Origin: Enoplosus armatus
Taxonomy: Eukaryota > Chordata > Actinopteri > Centrarchiformes > Enoplosidae
Direction: 5' to 3'
Assembly (NCBI RefSeq): GCF_043641665.1
Contig: NC_092200.1
Coordinates: 10,733,694-10,797,693 of the forward strand
DNA: 64,000 nucleotides
Part shown: positions 14,200-28,945 of the stretch, one piece after another
How positions within the stretch are numbered: position 1 is the stretch's first letter
Layout: the number at the start of each line of letters is the position of its first letter
Program-made: the position numbers and the translations under genes
Notes under the pieces: model-generated
Seen by the model: only the letters and a program-made list of their open reading frames with translations
The model's database searches: none
Told to the model about the DNA's origin: nothing

Positions 14200-17100
14200 C
14201 TGACTTTTTTCTTTTAGCTTGGCAATTTGTTTTTATGATCCATATGATAGCACATGAATGTACCATTCCTCTCTGACAAAATTAAAAATACATGTCCAAA
14301 AATGACTGTGTGCTATTCAATTGTAGCATAACTTTAACACAAGTACAACTGTACTGAAAGTAATGGAAAGCAATGGCTGCCTGGAGGAAGATAACAACAA
14401 ATTCATACATGTAAAAAGTTGTCAGTACTAATATAAGGCATACTTGAGTTATAGTAAATGGGCCAAAATATGCAAAAACATCAGTATGGTCAGACATCTT
14501 TACGTGTACTTAAATCACAATTAAGAGCCTAATATGTTGTCCCCAGTATGTGCTTGGCCATTTATTATTTCAGTATTTGCATGTTAGACATTTTAAAGTA
14601 TACTAAAAGCCCGCAGCCTGATTTCTGCTACCAAGTCTGCCAGCGTTTAACAAACCGATCCACCCAGCAATTCACATTCTGTACGTCAAAACTCCCTGTT
14701 ATCGCGCGTGCGCTCATGTTTTACTGTATGACTGACGGATAATTATTTGAAATATTCTCTACGCAGTTGAATGAATGCTTTTCCAATCTCATTTACGTCT
14801 TCTTCAGACCATCATATCCAACATCTGTCTGAAATTAAACTGCTCGCAAACAATCTGCAGTGTTTCCTGTCCATCAAATAGAATTGAGAATGGCATTAAA
14901 AATTCACAACTCAACATCATTTAAAAGATCATATATCATAAAGGTTTAGGATTTCATAGGGAAACATTTAAAGGCTGCTAATCACATTTCCCAGGGTCTG
15001 GATGTAAGTCAACATCTACAGTAATTTGTTTGCCCAGTCAGAACCTCCAGGCCAACACTGACATTTAACATATGCTCAGCTTTAATTTAAACTCCTCCTC
15101 ACGTGAGCTCAGCCTCACATAAAACAGACACATGCTAGACCTTTCAACAAAGTCTGGCCTTTGTTTTCAGCGTCCAGAGGGCTGGGTAGTGTGGCTGTCA
15201 AAGAAATGCCTCACACGTGTTAAAGCCACATGTGAGCCAAGCTGTCAAAGGGCCATAAGCTCATACTAGTGTGTTAGCTCTGGAAAATCATACCCCTGCA
15301 AATGGCAACCAAAGTGACATCATTTTTGCTACAAGGTTGTATCACACAGGTGTAATGTTAAGGGATGAGGGTCAAAGTCATAAATAAAGTGCAAATGTTT
15401 AAAATCTATCCAGAGACAAAGTTAGTCAACTACATTTCAAGTATTTTAGTGCCACATTAAAAACTAGATTAGGCTAATGCATGCCATTATATATATTTGA
15501 CGTTTCCACAGAAGACTGAAGACTGTTGTAATTTCACTACAGAAACACTATCAAAAGACAACCTTGAGTGACACAATACACTAATATATGGCCAATATGA
15601 ACCAAACCCCTAAAAGACATTTTAGGTTGACATAATGTGTCCCACATTTTTGAGATTAATAGTTGACTATAGACATTATACATTTAAAATAGGAAGTTAA
15701 AACTAATTCTGCGTCTGCCATTAAATAAAAGCTTGAAAATGTGTTTTTCTGTCTGATGAAAATAAAGACGTAAACATGTATGTTTGTTCCCACTAGGGGG
15801 CAGTATTTCCTCAAACAACGCTCACCTCTGAATTATAGGGAGAATACCATTCATCCCATAATTCACAGGGAGGGGAGGTGTACTCCCTAAGCATCTGTGT
15901 GTTTGAAAGAAAACTACTACTCTTTACAACATGCAGGGTGATATGCATGCCATTTATGCAGTGTAAATGAATTTTTGTGTGGACTGCTATATATTAGATC
16001 TGCAGTTACAGCCAAAAGTGCTTCAGCCTGCTGACAAAATAAACCTCTTGTTGGACCTGGTCGTGGTCTCATATTGATTTAAATGATTGGTCCTGACGTC
16101 TCGCTATTCTGTTGTTTAAAATCCAACAGGTGGTTCACAAAAATTGGACAAAGTTCTCTTCACTCAGACTGTAAAACAATGGTGATTTTTTTTCTTTGTT
16201 GCAGAGTAAGTGTCATGTAATATTGGATGAAGCTGTCAGCTTATTAACAGTCCCTTTGGCCAGACTAATACAACAAAATATTTGAATTGCTCTAAACAGT
16301 GGGTCAACTGTTAATGGGAGCTGCTGACAGGTTGATAAATTAGCAAAGACATTTAAAAGACATGTTATAATATATATTTATGATAAATGCTTGTTTCTTT
16401 GGCTTTTACTAATAAGGGGATCACAGACAACTTGGAGAAATATGTTGGTTTCCTGATGAACTATAATGAATCATATTCATTTACCTGCCAAAACAAGGTT
16501 TATGAATGTTAGAATTGTGACATCCCCAAATTGCAATGTGCTGAATTAAGAACAGTCTGGGACCTGAAAAACACCTCTGTCAAGTATTTTTGGGGACAGA
16601 TTACTAAAATGATTTTGAACTGAATACGTTTGCCTTCACTGTAGGTGATGATAATACCTTGAGTTTGAATATGACTGAATATGAGAAATGTGGCTAGCCA
16701 GATCTCCCACAACAAAAAAAGATGAAGGCAACCACAGCAAATCTTTTCAAGCTGTATTATATTATATAACTGTTTATAATGTTATAAACTATGAATTAGG
16801 TTTTGATCTGTGCTGATGAGAAGTTGTAACAACTGATTTCAAGTAGAATAAAAGTGGTAGGAGAGCAGAGTCTTTTGGGGCTTTTTTAAATATAAAAACC
16901 TGGATTAGAGACTGGATTAGGGAGGTTTAAGGGTTCAGTAAACTTCAGATGATGTAGTTTGTACAAAGTAAGTATCTATAGCTGTTGTCAAATAAAGTGA
17001 GAGAAGTTGTTTCTCAACTCTGTATACTTGTTGGATTGTCAGTTTCAGAAAGTTACAAAAATGTCATACTGACGCCTTTAATGGTCTTATAACCACCTTA

Positions 17101-19790
17101 TGGTTGGGGGCTGCATTAGGTGAAGGATGGGCTGGGGTTGCGAAGTGGAGCAGAGTTTGTCAGCTTCCAGGCAAAGAAGCTTCAACAGACCCCCCCCCCC
17201 ACAGTTCCCCATCTGTACCTACATAAGACTTGCCCAGTCACGTCCAAGCAGTGTCAAAAGTTCTGCGATGAATGCTTCTCCGTGAATGACTAGAAACCAT
17301 ACAGTGGCTGACGTCCTTGATGATGTGGCTTTGGACTTGAGTCACCTCTGTACCAAAGCTTCTGTTGTACTGTAACACGTAGTCCAACTGGTGGATTATT
17401 TGTATTCCCATTTAGAGCGTCTTTAAACCCCCCTGGTGTACATTAGCGATGGTGACTGGCGTCAGGTCAGACCACTAAGAGAGTTGTATGCAGTTTCTTC
17501 GCTGCCATTCAAATAAACAAAATCAACTGCGTCTCAAGGCGTCACAGACTTCCCTCTATGTCTTTCTCTCTCTTTCTCCCTTTAACTCCCTTTTCTCCGA
17601 ACACAGTTCTTCCCTATTGCTTTTCCTAGTAGGGAGCGCCTACGTCAGTGGGGATTGGTGGGGGTAGTGCAGGTATCTGTTTTGGGAAAGGGAGAGTTGC
17701 ATGGAAACCCCCAGCAGACATGTGTACCCACAGACAAAGACAGACAGAGAGTGGAGAGGAAGAGAAAGATGGAGTGTGGTATGGATGGCTGGGAGTGATG
17801 GATGGAAATATGCATGGTGATGCAAGTGAAACAACTTCTAAAAGGATTTTCTTTTTCATTAGAGTAATAATCATCAGAGTAGGGATTTCTTGCTGCATTG
17901 AAACTCTGTGTTTTAAGTGAGCGAGGCAGGTGGACACTGGGGTGATGATGTGTGAGCTGCGTTGGATGCCCACAGACAGGCTGGCTGGGTAAACAGAAAC
18001 CCACGCAGCAGTCGCTGACGGCTAAGTCCGCTTGATGTGGCTCTTGCCCCTGCGACTGAGCGAGTGGGCGCTTGGAAACTTCCACGGACTCTTCTTGCAA
18101 TCAGAGGCTGTGAGCTGCATGGGTAGCGGTAGATTTAGGAATTTCATGGGCAGAAGGGAAACTGTGATATAAACCAGAGGAACAATGAAGCATCAGGAAA
18201 GAGGAACAAGTCGGCATCATCTCATATTCTCCTTCACATCTGCTAAACCAATAGCAGGCAATTCCTCTTGCCCTCCGACTGGTCAAGACAAATGGAAAAG
18301 ATGTTGGAGGAGATAATAAGCTTCATTTGTTCCTGTGTCTACACTGGCATTACGTAATGACACTGTAGACATAGGAATGGCATGGCAAGATGAAGTACCT
18401 CGCTGAATGGAGCAGCAGCTGTTTTGCTCTTTGTATAATATCAACAGCAGTTTTGTCACTATTGTCCAATGAGCCTTCTTGTTGCATCAGTCCCCAATCC
18501 TACTCTCTTATATCTCACTCTGCTATTGTTCTTCTCCTGGTTACTTTGGACACACTGCTTAGAATCAGTGAAGGAAGATGTCCAAAGCCTGTTGGCACCA
18601 CCAAAGGTGTTCTGAGAAAACCATCGGGCCTTACCAGAAGGCAGCCGTCACCGCCTTTCAGAGCGTCTGCGATACACTGTTTGCTGAGTTGACAGAGGTG
18701 GGATCTCATGATGTTGACAGTACTGTTAAAATGACCCCCCGCCAGCTTGCCCTTCACAGCTTTATGATGAAATCCTGTGCCACCATTCATCCCCACATGT
18801 GCTCCTCAAATATTTAAACGCGGGCTACATAAACACTGCTGCGCAGGAGAGATGACACTCAACGCCGCTTGGAGCGAACCTGCCGCATTATAAATCTCTG
18901 TTCTCTTGGCCAGATGTGGCCAAGTCAAACACACCATCAGCTTTTTTGTTGTGTTAATGAATTTTCTGTGTATGATAGGTTTGCCATTACCATGCAAATT
19001 AACCACAGTGATCTCAGCAGGGATCTGAGGTGATGGGAGGAATTCTTTTTCCGACTCTTTAAGCTCTGCTGTGTCTGCATGGAAAGTGATTTGACAGGTG
19101 GTGTTAGACTTTGGTTCATTAAGGAGATACTGTACAATTTCAGGATAACTGACTCATTTGTGATCAGAGTAACTGCACTTTAAAGTGTTAAAAGTGAGTT
19201 AATAAAAAATAAGATATTGAAAAAGAAGAATAAAGACACAGATTAACGTCCCTGTTGCTGTAATGTATCGTCTGTCTCGTCCCAGAGGTCAGTGAAGGTC
19301 GCTCCACCTGCTGTGACTGTCGCAGTGAACAAACCCTGCGAGGGGGCTGGACGCAGCTGAGGCCATATAAACGGATATCCTAATGTAAATAGTGAGCTCA
19401 CCTCTCGTCTTGAAAACGCTTCCTCTCCCATGACCCCCTAAGGCAATAAGGCCTGAGCTTATAAGCATTCACACAACCTCCAGCTCCAAAACCATGTGAT
19501 TCTGAAGGTGTTAGCAAGCCAGCTAAGTAGACAAATCATGTAAATGAAACAACATGAAGGAGTCCCAGTCCTTCTCTTATGGTAGATGTTAACTGCCTCC
19601 CCACACCTCCAGCCCTTGAGCCAAGTAACACATAAGTACCAGTCTTTCCACTGAATGCAGATGAATGAGACCAAATTGATATCAAAGTCAGCAAACAAGA
19701 CAACTACAAAAATATCAAATTAATGGGGTGTTACTGGGATTAGTAAATGCACTGTAATCTGATTTTTTATCATAACCCCATCAAAAACTG
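14200..19790. other. Intergenic sequence, no gene seen
   Basis: AT-rich unique-looking sequence after gdap1. Open frames are short and none resembles a known protein. A good CTCF-like motif is at 15790-15803. The 17560-17760 stretch is somewhat pyrimidine- then purine-rich. I recognise no repeat family here. Confidence 0.6.
15790..15803 (+). promoter_or_regulatory. CTCF-like motif
   Basis: CCACTAGGGGGCAG fully matches the vertebrate CTCF core consensus, on the plus strand, 2 kb beyond gdap1. Short cores also occur by chance and inside repeats, so binding is only inferred. Confidence 0.5.
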
Positions 19791-19794
19791 GGGT

Positions 19795-20010
19795 ACCTGA
19801 TTGGTGCAGTTCAGGGAAAAAGCAGTTGGACACCACTGCAGAGACCTGGGTTCAATCAATCCCCATCTGCAGTTGGTGGGAAGCCAGTGAGGGATCATAT
19901 CCTTGCCTTGTCAGTACTGTTCCTCCAGGCATGTTATGTCGTTCTTGTGAAGCACCTTGTAATCAGGTGAAAGAAGCCAATGGCGTCTCCAGTGTGTCAA
20001 ATATATAGGT
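19795..20010 (+). repeat. Possible tRNA-derived SINE, diverged
   Basis: The left part reads like a degraded tRNA. A box A-like TGGTGCAGTTCAGGG (from about 19801) is followed by GGACACCACTGCAGAGACC and a box B-like GGGTTCAATCAATCCCC (19849-19865) carrying a small duplication. A non-tRNA body follows (TGGTGGGAAGCCAGTGAGGG and onward). Target duplications and an A-rich tail are not clear. The family is not identified. Confidence 0.5.
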
Positions 20011-20852
20011 CCACTTTGTCCAGTCCAGTTAGTGTAACTATTACGCACTTGGCGTGCAACTAGGAACATTAAGAAATAGCAATTCAAAACATATCGAACA
20101 GGAAGGGAAGAAGGAAGAGACTTAATGGTCCTGTAGCGGCTTTGCAGAGATATCAAGTATAACTGTCTAGCATGTCCCTCTGTTTGGCATGGGCTTACTG
20201 GTAACGCAGGGACATAAAGCAAAGCAGAAACGATTTCTCAGGTATCTTCTTTGATTGTCTGCAGACAGAGGAAACACATGCAATATGGTCCAACTTCCTA
20301 TGAGATATCCAGGACTCTGAACTCTCAGTGAATGGTCTTTCTTAAGGATTGCTGTTTTATAGTTTGACTTTAACACTACGGACATGCCAGTAGCATGCAG
20401 AGACATACATATAATTAAAGAGAGATGATCTAAATGAGAGCAGAGTTCTGAATCTTACACACTATCAATATAGATTTCTACATGCGTACGTGCTCAGAGC
20501 TTCAATACCAAAATAACAACTCATTGTGGTTTGAAAAACGCCCATCATCGGCAGTAATCAGTGTAAGTGAAGTTGCTGCTGACAATTCATATTTTGTGAA
20601 ACCACATGGTGTTTTCATTTCTTAGAAAGCAGCTGTAATGCCATTTACTGGTGGAAAAACATGAAATCTGGACTAGTGTAATTGTAAGTGGTGTACTTGT
20701 TTAAATCCAGTGTGGCCAATCTGATACGCCATTGCTGAATCTGAAAGATGAACACAAATATAGTAAAATGACTGATTCATTTGTTGCTGATTTTGGTTCT
20801 GCACAAACAGGCAATTCTCCTCAATCACAGATAAATAAAAGCAGTCAGAACA

Positions 20853-20968
20853 GGGGCGCCTCGGTGGCTCACCTGGTAGAGAACGTACCATTAAGGTCGA
20901 TTCCAGCCCGTCTGCAGCTGTCTCTATCCAATAAAGGCAAAATGCCCCAAAAAATAAGCTAAAAGAAA
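20853..20968 (+). repeat. tRNA-derived SINE, internally deleted
   Basis: The head GGGGCGCCTCGGTGGCTCACCTGGTAGAG contains a pol III box A (TGGCTCACCTGG). It is followed soon by a box B remnant (GGTCGATTCCAG) and a tail ATCCAATAAAGGCAAAATGCCCC plus an A-rich end. Box A and box B are too close for an intact tRNA, so the middle is deleted. I recall this head and tail from a SINE common in percomorph fish. Orientation is plus. Confidence 0.7.
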
Positions 20969-20969
20969 T

Positions 20970-23900
20970 AAAGCCAATCATAACATCAGCAGATATGGCT
21001 TTCTTCACACATGCGTGCAAGCACTCACACTGCCCATTGGCTTTTGCTGGCAGTGTTAATGTTGGCACCTGATTTTTGTTAGTTTTAGTCTAATTATAGT
21101 CAACAAATACTAAAGACATTTCAGTCTATTTTTCATCAGTGACATGTAAGTCTCATTTTTGCCATGCAGTTTTAATATTTTATGTCTTCTAAGCATTTTC
21201 AGGCTATAATTCTCAGTGGATTGGAAATTAATTTAGTCCATAAATCTGTTTCTTCCAAGAACTGGTAATGTCAGATATCATTACAGACAGAGACAGAAGG
21301 TAACTGAACACAAGATGCTTCTTATCAAAGGTAGTGTAACAGGTAAAGCAGCTAAATAAACTTCTAAACGAGATATTTTGGCTGACAGAGGATACTGATT
21401 TACTTACCAGGGGCTAGGCTACAGTGTGTGATTCTGCAGATTGCAATTAGTTCATTTGTCCATTCGTACACATTGTTGTTTATTTTTTTATTTGTAGGTG
21501 AAAAATGTAATGCATTTCGTCACAGTTCTCATGTTCTCAAGTTTTCAAAGGTTACTTTCTATTTAGTTTCAGTCTCGTTTTCTCATGAAATGAACATTGT
21601 TTGGTAGATCTCTCTGGTAAATGTGTTCCTCTCTGTAATAATGCTATCATTATTTCCTATTCACATGTGATTGTCCTGTTCTGTTATTGATATGTTGCTC
21701 TGTGTTAGAGTGAACTTGTTTTTCAGAATCAATCTTATGTTAGAACATAATTTTTCTTGCCTTATCAACACAATCTCCGTTAGTCAGAATATGTCAATGA
21801 AAACATTACACAAATTTAGCAATTCAAGATCAAGGCAGCAAAGAAAACTCTTGTCACGAACTGAATTGATCAAAATCAGCTGACTCATACCGTTGGTGCT
21901 CAACCAAACAGCTCGTCCTCTATGACCTTTTAAAGGCAATGACTCAACACAACAGAACAATCTGACTATTGTTAGTTGCAAAAATGTTTTCCTGAGGGTA
22001 GTTCTCTGTGACAATGTGAAGATTTGAAAAAAAATCCACTTTGAGGAGGGTAGTGCATTGTCTGTGCGTGTGATGACTTGCTGTGATTGTTGCCTGTGTG
22101 AGCAGATACCATTTTGGGTCATTTTAACTGGTGGTTTAAATGTCCACATATCTTCAGAGACACTCAATTTACAGAGATGAGTCAAGGCTGGAATACTCTC
22201 ATCAGTGTGTCACAAATTCCATGTCTCTGTTACAAACCAACATGCTATTTTCAAGATGGCTGCCAGAAAAGAAGCTTCAATGGGAGCAGAGCATTTAATA
22301 TTGAAGCTGAATAAATTTCAAACCCATCTTCAGGCTCACAGTGTGATCTTTTAACAGTGAATGCACACTCTGCAACTGCAGTTGTGCAGGGAAAAATGAT
22401 AAAACATGATTACTGGAGTAATTTTGATGGTACGGTATTTTAACTCATTATTGTTAATTGGGGCTTGCTCAGTATTTCTACCTGCCATTGATCTTCTTGC
22501 TTCACAGTGCAAAGTAATGTCAAATAGTTGTACCTACAGTACTACCAACAAATTGTAGAGGTCACTGGGGACAAACCAAGAAGATCAGAGGAGTATGGTC
22601 TGAATCTGAACTACTCTGAAAAGAAAAAGTAACAAAAAGAACACTTGAAATTAAATTAACCATACATGCATGAGACACTTTTTTTCATGGGATATCAGCC
22701 ATAACATACTTCTAAAAACTTAAACAAAGGCATGAAAACATGCTGACTGTGTGGATTATCTCCGAGAATTGAGCAGGATAACAGGTGAAACTATATATGG
22801 TATTCTAAGCAGGCATTGGAAAGCAGATTTTGCATTGGCAGGACTTTTGTGGCCTCGTTGCCAAGCACAATACTCGACATAATGAGAAACACTTGTTTCA
22901 AAATGAACAATCCACCAAGCCTCACAGCATTCAAAAGCAACTGAGGGAACTGAGGTCACATTTTACTGTATATCATTAACATTGATTATGTTTGGTGGCC
23001 TTGGTTCAGAGCCATAGAAACATTCCCATACAACATCACCCATAAAGATTAAAGGTCTGTCTGCTTTATAGATGCCTGAGAGGTGTAGATCATGGCTGGA
23101 GAATAGGAGGTGTGCAGTACAGTATTTTGAGGAGAAAACAAAGCTTGCAAAGGAAATGAAAAGAGAGAAGACTGTAAAAAAAAAAACTGTTTCCCAGGAA
23201 ACCTGCCTTTCTCTTCACTGCTGTCTTATTGTGAACACTTTCTCCTCTGCAGTCCAAAAGACATGCCCAAAATGACATACTGTTGTGGAAAGAAGAAATG
23301 AATAAACAATAAGTTTCCAAATGTCGTCCAAGAGCGAATGAAACATAAATCAATAGAAATAACAAAATCATTTCTGAGCATAACATCCTCTGGTAGCAAA
23401 ATGATAAATGGAAGAAATGGCATAAGCACAGTCATCCTGTCAATGGGTTTGTGTGATGCCAAAGGTCAATGCTATGCCTACCATCTCTGGAACAGTTCTC
23501 TAATTACAACACTGGGTTTTCAAAGTTAATGCATCTGTGGGAAAGAGATGAGGAAAATTGCATGGTAATATCCCTCCGACCAGAAACAAAGAGATCCATA
23601 CACAGTCCCTCTGTGTTTGTTTACTCGATGCCAATTTCAATTCTGTTGACTTGTAAAAAAAAGAGATAGAAATGCTGCGTCAACTGAAAATAAAATGGCC
23701 TTTTAAAGTTTCTTGTTTGGCCGTGTATCTCAGCAGTATTTCACCGTTACAAAGAGAGGCATTAAATGGCAGAGGGTTTTATTGACACGGCTGTATCCAT
23801 GGAGGATTAGAGAGGTCTGTTTTCGCTGAGTAGCCTGAACCCATTAACACCAGCCAAGTGGAGAGAGACATTTTTTCCACTGCTTGGAGTTCTCAATCTT

Positions 23901-26900
23901 GCGGCTGCAGCCAGGGAAATGAAGTGCTAACTGTGACCCTGTGAGGGCAAAGGAAGTGATAGTAATGATTTTGCAGTGAAATTCTTCCTGTAAGGTGCTT
24001 CCAGGGAGCTTGTGCAACCAAGCTTGTTGCATTTTTATAACTTCCTTGGATCAATGGACAAGAGATGAATGCCATGAGTCTCTTTTTCGGTTATTTTGAG
24101 AGAAAACAAGTGTTAGTGAGAACTCACAGGACAGGTTAATCTAACTGGGTTTTGGGAATCATTGTGCAGGAACCTAGTAGTTACTGGCCAAGCTCTAGGG
24201 GGAGAGACTGTCGGAGCCAAACTACATGGTGGTTTGGTCTGGACTGAAGCCTGCTGATTCTGATTTCAACCACGGGAGCTGACGTGTATTTATTTATGGT
24301 TGCTAATAGATCTCTCTAGATTAGTACCACCGCTGTGGCCTCAAGAGAGCATGCATCTCTGAGCTGTCAAATTAACATCATCACGTTCTCATTCATAATG
24401 AAAAGGTGCCGTGCTGACAAACACCACACTCGCCTCTGATTTTGCGCATCGCCCGGCTCTAAAAGGCAGTGAGCACTAACTAAGAATTGTGAACTTCGGT
24501 ACGTCAGTGAACTCTGCACAGCAAGCTCATTGTCTACAACCAAGCTATTGTACCACAGGCTGGAGGAGCTATGGTGACCAGATGTCCTTTTTTACTTTTT
24601 ATCCCTTGTCTTGCGTCCCACATATTGAGACGATGTCCTGTATTTTGATTGGCTCTAGTTTTAAAAAAAAAAACACTGCTGGACAATGGCTGTGAAGAAA
24701 GCCGGTAAGGCTGTCATCACAGGGCTGCGGTCAAGTGCAGGTACCCCGTCACTGTCTTTGTTGCCTACGCTACGCCCAAAGGGGAAAATTGTAAGTCATC
24801 GCAAAGTCACAAGCCATGCAGATTTAGGCTGAACATATACTGAAGACTACCACAAAGAAAAGGAAATGCAGCTACAACAAAGACTGAGAAACAACTTCTA
24901 ACTGGGACCAAAAGAACTGTGAAACTTTAGCTTCCCTTTATGCTTACTGTATTTACTTAGCATGGGAGTTAGAAAAGTTGCATTCAAATAAAAAATATTT
25001 GTTAAGTCCTTCACATGCTAAAGGCCTAACCTGTAGGCCTAACCTGTTGTATGCTACTGAATCAACCACAGGGCAAAGATGTTACGAGCTAAGGGGCAAA
25101 TTAGAAATGTTAGAATATTTTTTAAGCTAGATATACATTAAATCAACATTTTAAACTCCCTCTCAGCAACGTGTCCCACATTGTCCCACACAAACATATT
25201 CTTTTCCCACATTTGGTTTGTTGGGATCTGATCTGGTCCCCGTATGAGGAGGTGATGTGATGCTGGAAACTGCTGATGGGCTTCACCCAGCTTCCAGCAA
25301 AGAGCAACTGCAACTGGACTGAATCACATGTGGTAGAATACTGCTACTGCACTGCCCTCCGTTGGTCAAAACTTGTAAGCATCTTGCACGTTGGCCTCAA
25401 CACAGTGAGTGATGTCACAGGCTCACAGCAGGTGTTTCCCATCAGTTGCTGTGACATGTTGTGACAGTGATGTTTAAACTGATCAAATTAAGTATGATGA
25501 AATATTCCAAACTCAAGGTTCATTTACTAGCTTTTTCTAGCTTTTTCAGTCTTCATCAGCGAATGAACTGGCTCTGTATAGTATGACTTATGTTTATATA
25601 ACCCATCTTGCTTGATACGTCCACTCTGTTAATAATTAGAACCAAAAGTGACTATATACTTTGCATATACATTTTCAGAAGGCATTGTTTTTTAAGTGCA
25701 ACTTAACATCGGCTGAAAATTGTGTTTTTGCTGACCTCCAGTGGTTTAACTTTCCGCCTCGCTACACCGATGTATAAGTGTACTCCAGGGTGTGTCAGTA
25801 CACCGTGACATCACTGTTGGGAGTGGTTACAGGTGCGACAGAGCACATTTCTGACTACACCCAACCATACTCTGTGATTTTAAATTGGAAGAATACAGTA
25901 ATTACGATAGATATGAACTATGGGTTTCATTGTAGCCCTGGAAAGAAATGAGGCTGCAGTCTTTCCAGTTGAATCTGACTGTTTAGCTCAGGTCTCAGAA
26001 TGAACAAAAAGCAGATTAAAAAAGTTTAATGTCTCCTAGAAATCAGTGTTGAGTGAAACAAATTAGCCGTGTGTTCCTGTTTTGTGGCATTCAAGGTGTG
26101 AAATGAAAGACCGCACCGGGGACCTTATTCTTTTGGAGGTTTGGTGCGAGGGCTCCATTTCTGGATGGCAGTGCTGTACTAACAAACATTTGCACTGATA
26201 TGGAATTGCACTCAAACCAACAAACTGTAAATGCAGAGTTTCAGGCAGACTTCTCAGAAAATGGTACACTGCTGCCATCTAAGTCATGCCTCCACACTGT
26301 TGTATTATTCTGTTTTGATTTAGCAAGATCAACTGGACCTAAGCACACTGATAGAAACTGAAACCCAATCTGAGATGATATTTAGAAAATGTAATGCTCC
26401 AGAACACAGCTGTTAAAAGTAAAGGGAAGAGAATCTATTTATATTGTCATTCAACAACACACATTTGAGCATACATAATGCTGCAATGTGTTAAGGTCAG
26501 ATGGGACGAAACACTAACATTCTGTTGTTCTTCTCATCCATCATTCCTCTCTCTACGCTCACCTTGGGACACAGGAGAAGGAGAAAAGTAGAAAATGTAT
26601 TAACGGAAAGGTGAATAGGGACACAAGTCAATGTCAGAAATAGGAATCATGGACATAACAGTAATGTGAGACGCTGTCCTCTCCTTCACCAATCTCAGAA
26701 CCCATCTAATTTGGTGATTGTGCATGATAAAAAAATATTTTGGCTCAGTATATGAGGGGCCAAGAGGAGACGACTGCTGTTGTTCTGAGAGAATGTGTGT
26801 AACTGAATGAATGTGGGGCACTGCTGAGAAATAGCGCTTTTGTATGTATGTGAGTATTTATGAAAAAGATATTTCAGTGAATCAAAATGAACCCACAGGC

Positions 26901-28777
26901 AGGCAGACAGGGGAGGAGCAAAGACATAGAGATTGTCCACAATAATGTCACTCTCACCCGCACCTCACACTCTGTTCAGTCGTGCAGACAGATTCAGTTT
27001 TTGACCGCTGCTTGTTCCAGCCCTGCCCTTGCTCTGTCCATCTCAGGCCAATCCAGACTAGACTCAGCCCAACATAGGCAGTGACCGCTGCCCCCCGGCC
27101 AGCCATCACAGATTTTGAGTCCTGCAGCTCACCTAGACAGCAGTGACAGGCTAACCAGCAGCGGGAGCTGTGCCCATAGCAGCTGGCCAGGGCACAAGAC
27201 AAAGCAAAATAAATCCTGTCATCAACTGAATGAGGTGAAACTCAAACATAAATAAAAGGAAACACCTACACAGTTGGACAGTATTTTTGTCTCGGAGGGG
27301 GAATGCACATCTTATTGAGGAAAGTAAAACTGGATATCCAAGGGGTGGAATGAGGTAAAGGAGGGATTGTATATCAGGCAATTACATTTGTGTTTGGCTT
27401 TATTTGGCCTAAAATGTGGGTAACCATTATTTTGATTTTGGGTTGGATGATGTATTGTGCTGGATAATTTTATTTCCATTCCACTCAAGCATACTGGTTT
27501 AGCGAATGGATTATTACTGTACAAACATGACTGTGTCCTCAGTAACGACCTGCTGCCTGAGTTTCACTTTCTCTCAAGGAAGAGTTCATACTACTATTGA
27601 AAAGGTCAGAGGGATAACACTGTGTAAAGAGATCATCGAATTACTCAAAAGTATTTTGGATTTCAATGATAGTTTGTGACAGTAGTCTGTTCATGGACAC
27701 ACCAAGATAGGCATGCACACACACATACATACACCAAGGCCTATCCATCTGACATGTAATTCATTTTTTCATTATCTTCCTTCTGCCAACAATCCCCACA
27801 GGCCGATTTAACAATCTCTCTTTCTCACTGTACATAATGTGCCCTGGTGTGTGTCTGTGTGTGTGTGTGAACTCCTACTACACTAGCCTTTGTGCCAGGC
27901 TGCGTCATCTCTCTAATGACTCTTTGCAATAACACTGGCAGAGTTACGTCAGTTACCTCCATGGGGAATTGCAGAGATTCGGGAAAAGAAGCAGTCATGA
28001 ACACACTTGGGTTCAATAAAAGCCCACTAACCAGACATGTTGAACATGTTAACGTTCACAAATAGAAACATTATCTGTATCAGTTTTCAAAATATTATTC
28101 TTATAGGAAAATGCCAAAAGCTAAATGATGGTCAGGATTGCAGCATTTGTCTTGTTGATCAATGAAACCATGTGATGCGATATACTGAAAAAGAAACGTG
28201 ACAGTGAGTTGAGGTGTGCACAATTTCAGACCTGTGACGTCCATGTTGTTTAGCTTATCTGAGCCGTTTCCCTGAAGCAGATGCGGGAACATAAGAGCAG
28301 CCAACACATCTAGCATTCAGCAAACTGAACAGACAGGATACAAATCTTGACGCTCTAATATTCTTCACATGTCAACTAACCCAAACAAGCGCAAGCCATC
28401 TTTTATTGCCATTTAGAGGTACTTGCAAATATGTTATGCATGTCCAACCTGCGAGGCGGGGTGAGAGGGAAAGCAGAGAAGAAGGGAATGCTGTTTGGGG
28501 ATCTTAATAGTATGTTCTTTGAGCGTGTTTTACGTCACTACCACCCACTGCTTTTCCTCTACATATGGTTGAGTTCCAGGAATGTGTTTCCTTAGCCTGC
28601 TCTTGATGACATGGGTCACCTCACTGACACTGCACATGCTGGGGAGAGATGGACTGACAACTCATGGCTTAGAGCACTTGAAGGATGGATATTGTTTTCA
28701 GTGCTATTGGATGATAACCTTGAATTTCCAAAAAGTCAGGTTTTCTAATTGAAAACCTAAACAACACATTATTACAT
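20970..28777. other. Intergenic sequence, no gene seen
   Basis: About 7.8 kb of mostly unique-looking AT-rich DNA. Frames are short and lack recognisable motifs. A patch near 24565-24720 (GACCAGATGTCC, then an A12 run) may be part of an old repeat. I support no RNA gene or exon in this stretch. Confidence 0.55.
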
Positions 28778-28945
28778 ACGATGAGATAAGATAAGATAAT
28801 CCTTTATTGATCCCTCAGCGGGGAAATTTGCATTGTTCCTGCAGCATACAGGACAGTGCAATAGAAACTAGTAGTAGAAAATCAAGATATAATAAATAAG
28901 AACAATAAAGACTCTTAAAATAAAATAGCTACTAAAACAAAAAAA
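28778..28945 (+). repeat. Dispersed GATAA/TTTATTGATCCC repeat
   Basis: Begins with GATAAGATAAGATAA, continues ATCCTTTATTGATCCC and GGGGAAATTTGCATTG, and ends in A-rich sequence. This combination is familiar from many teleost genomes as a short retroposon-like or LINE-end repeat. The class is uncertain. No coding potential is seen. Confidence 0.6.

Noticed and set aside
24660..24830. Lys-rich short frame starting MAVKKAGKAV after an A12 run, suggesting a retrocopy
   Set aside because: Only about 48 codons, no match to a known protein, and the A run lies upstream rather than downstream of the frame.
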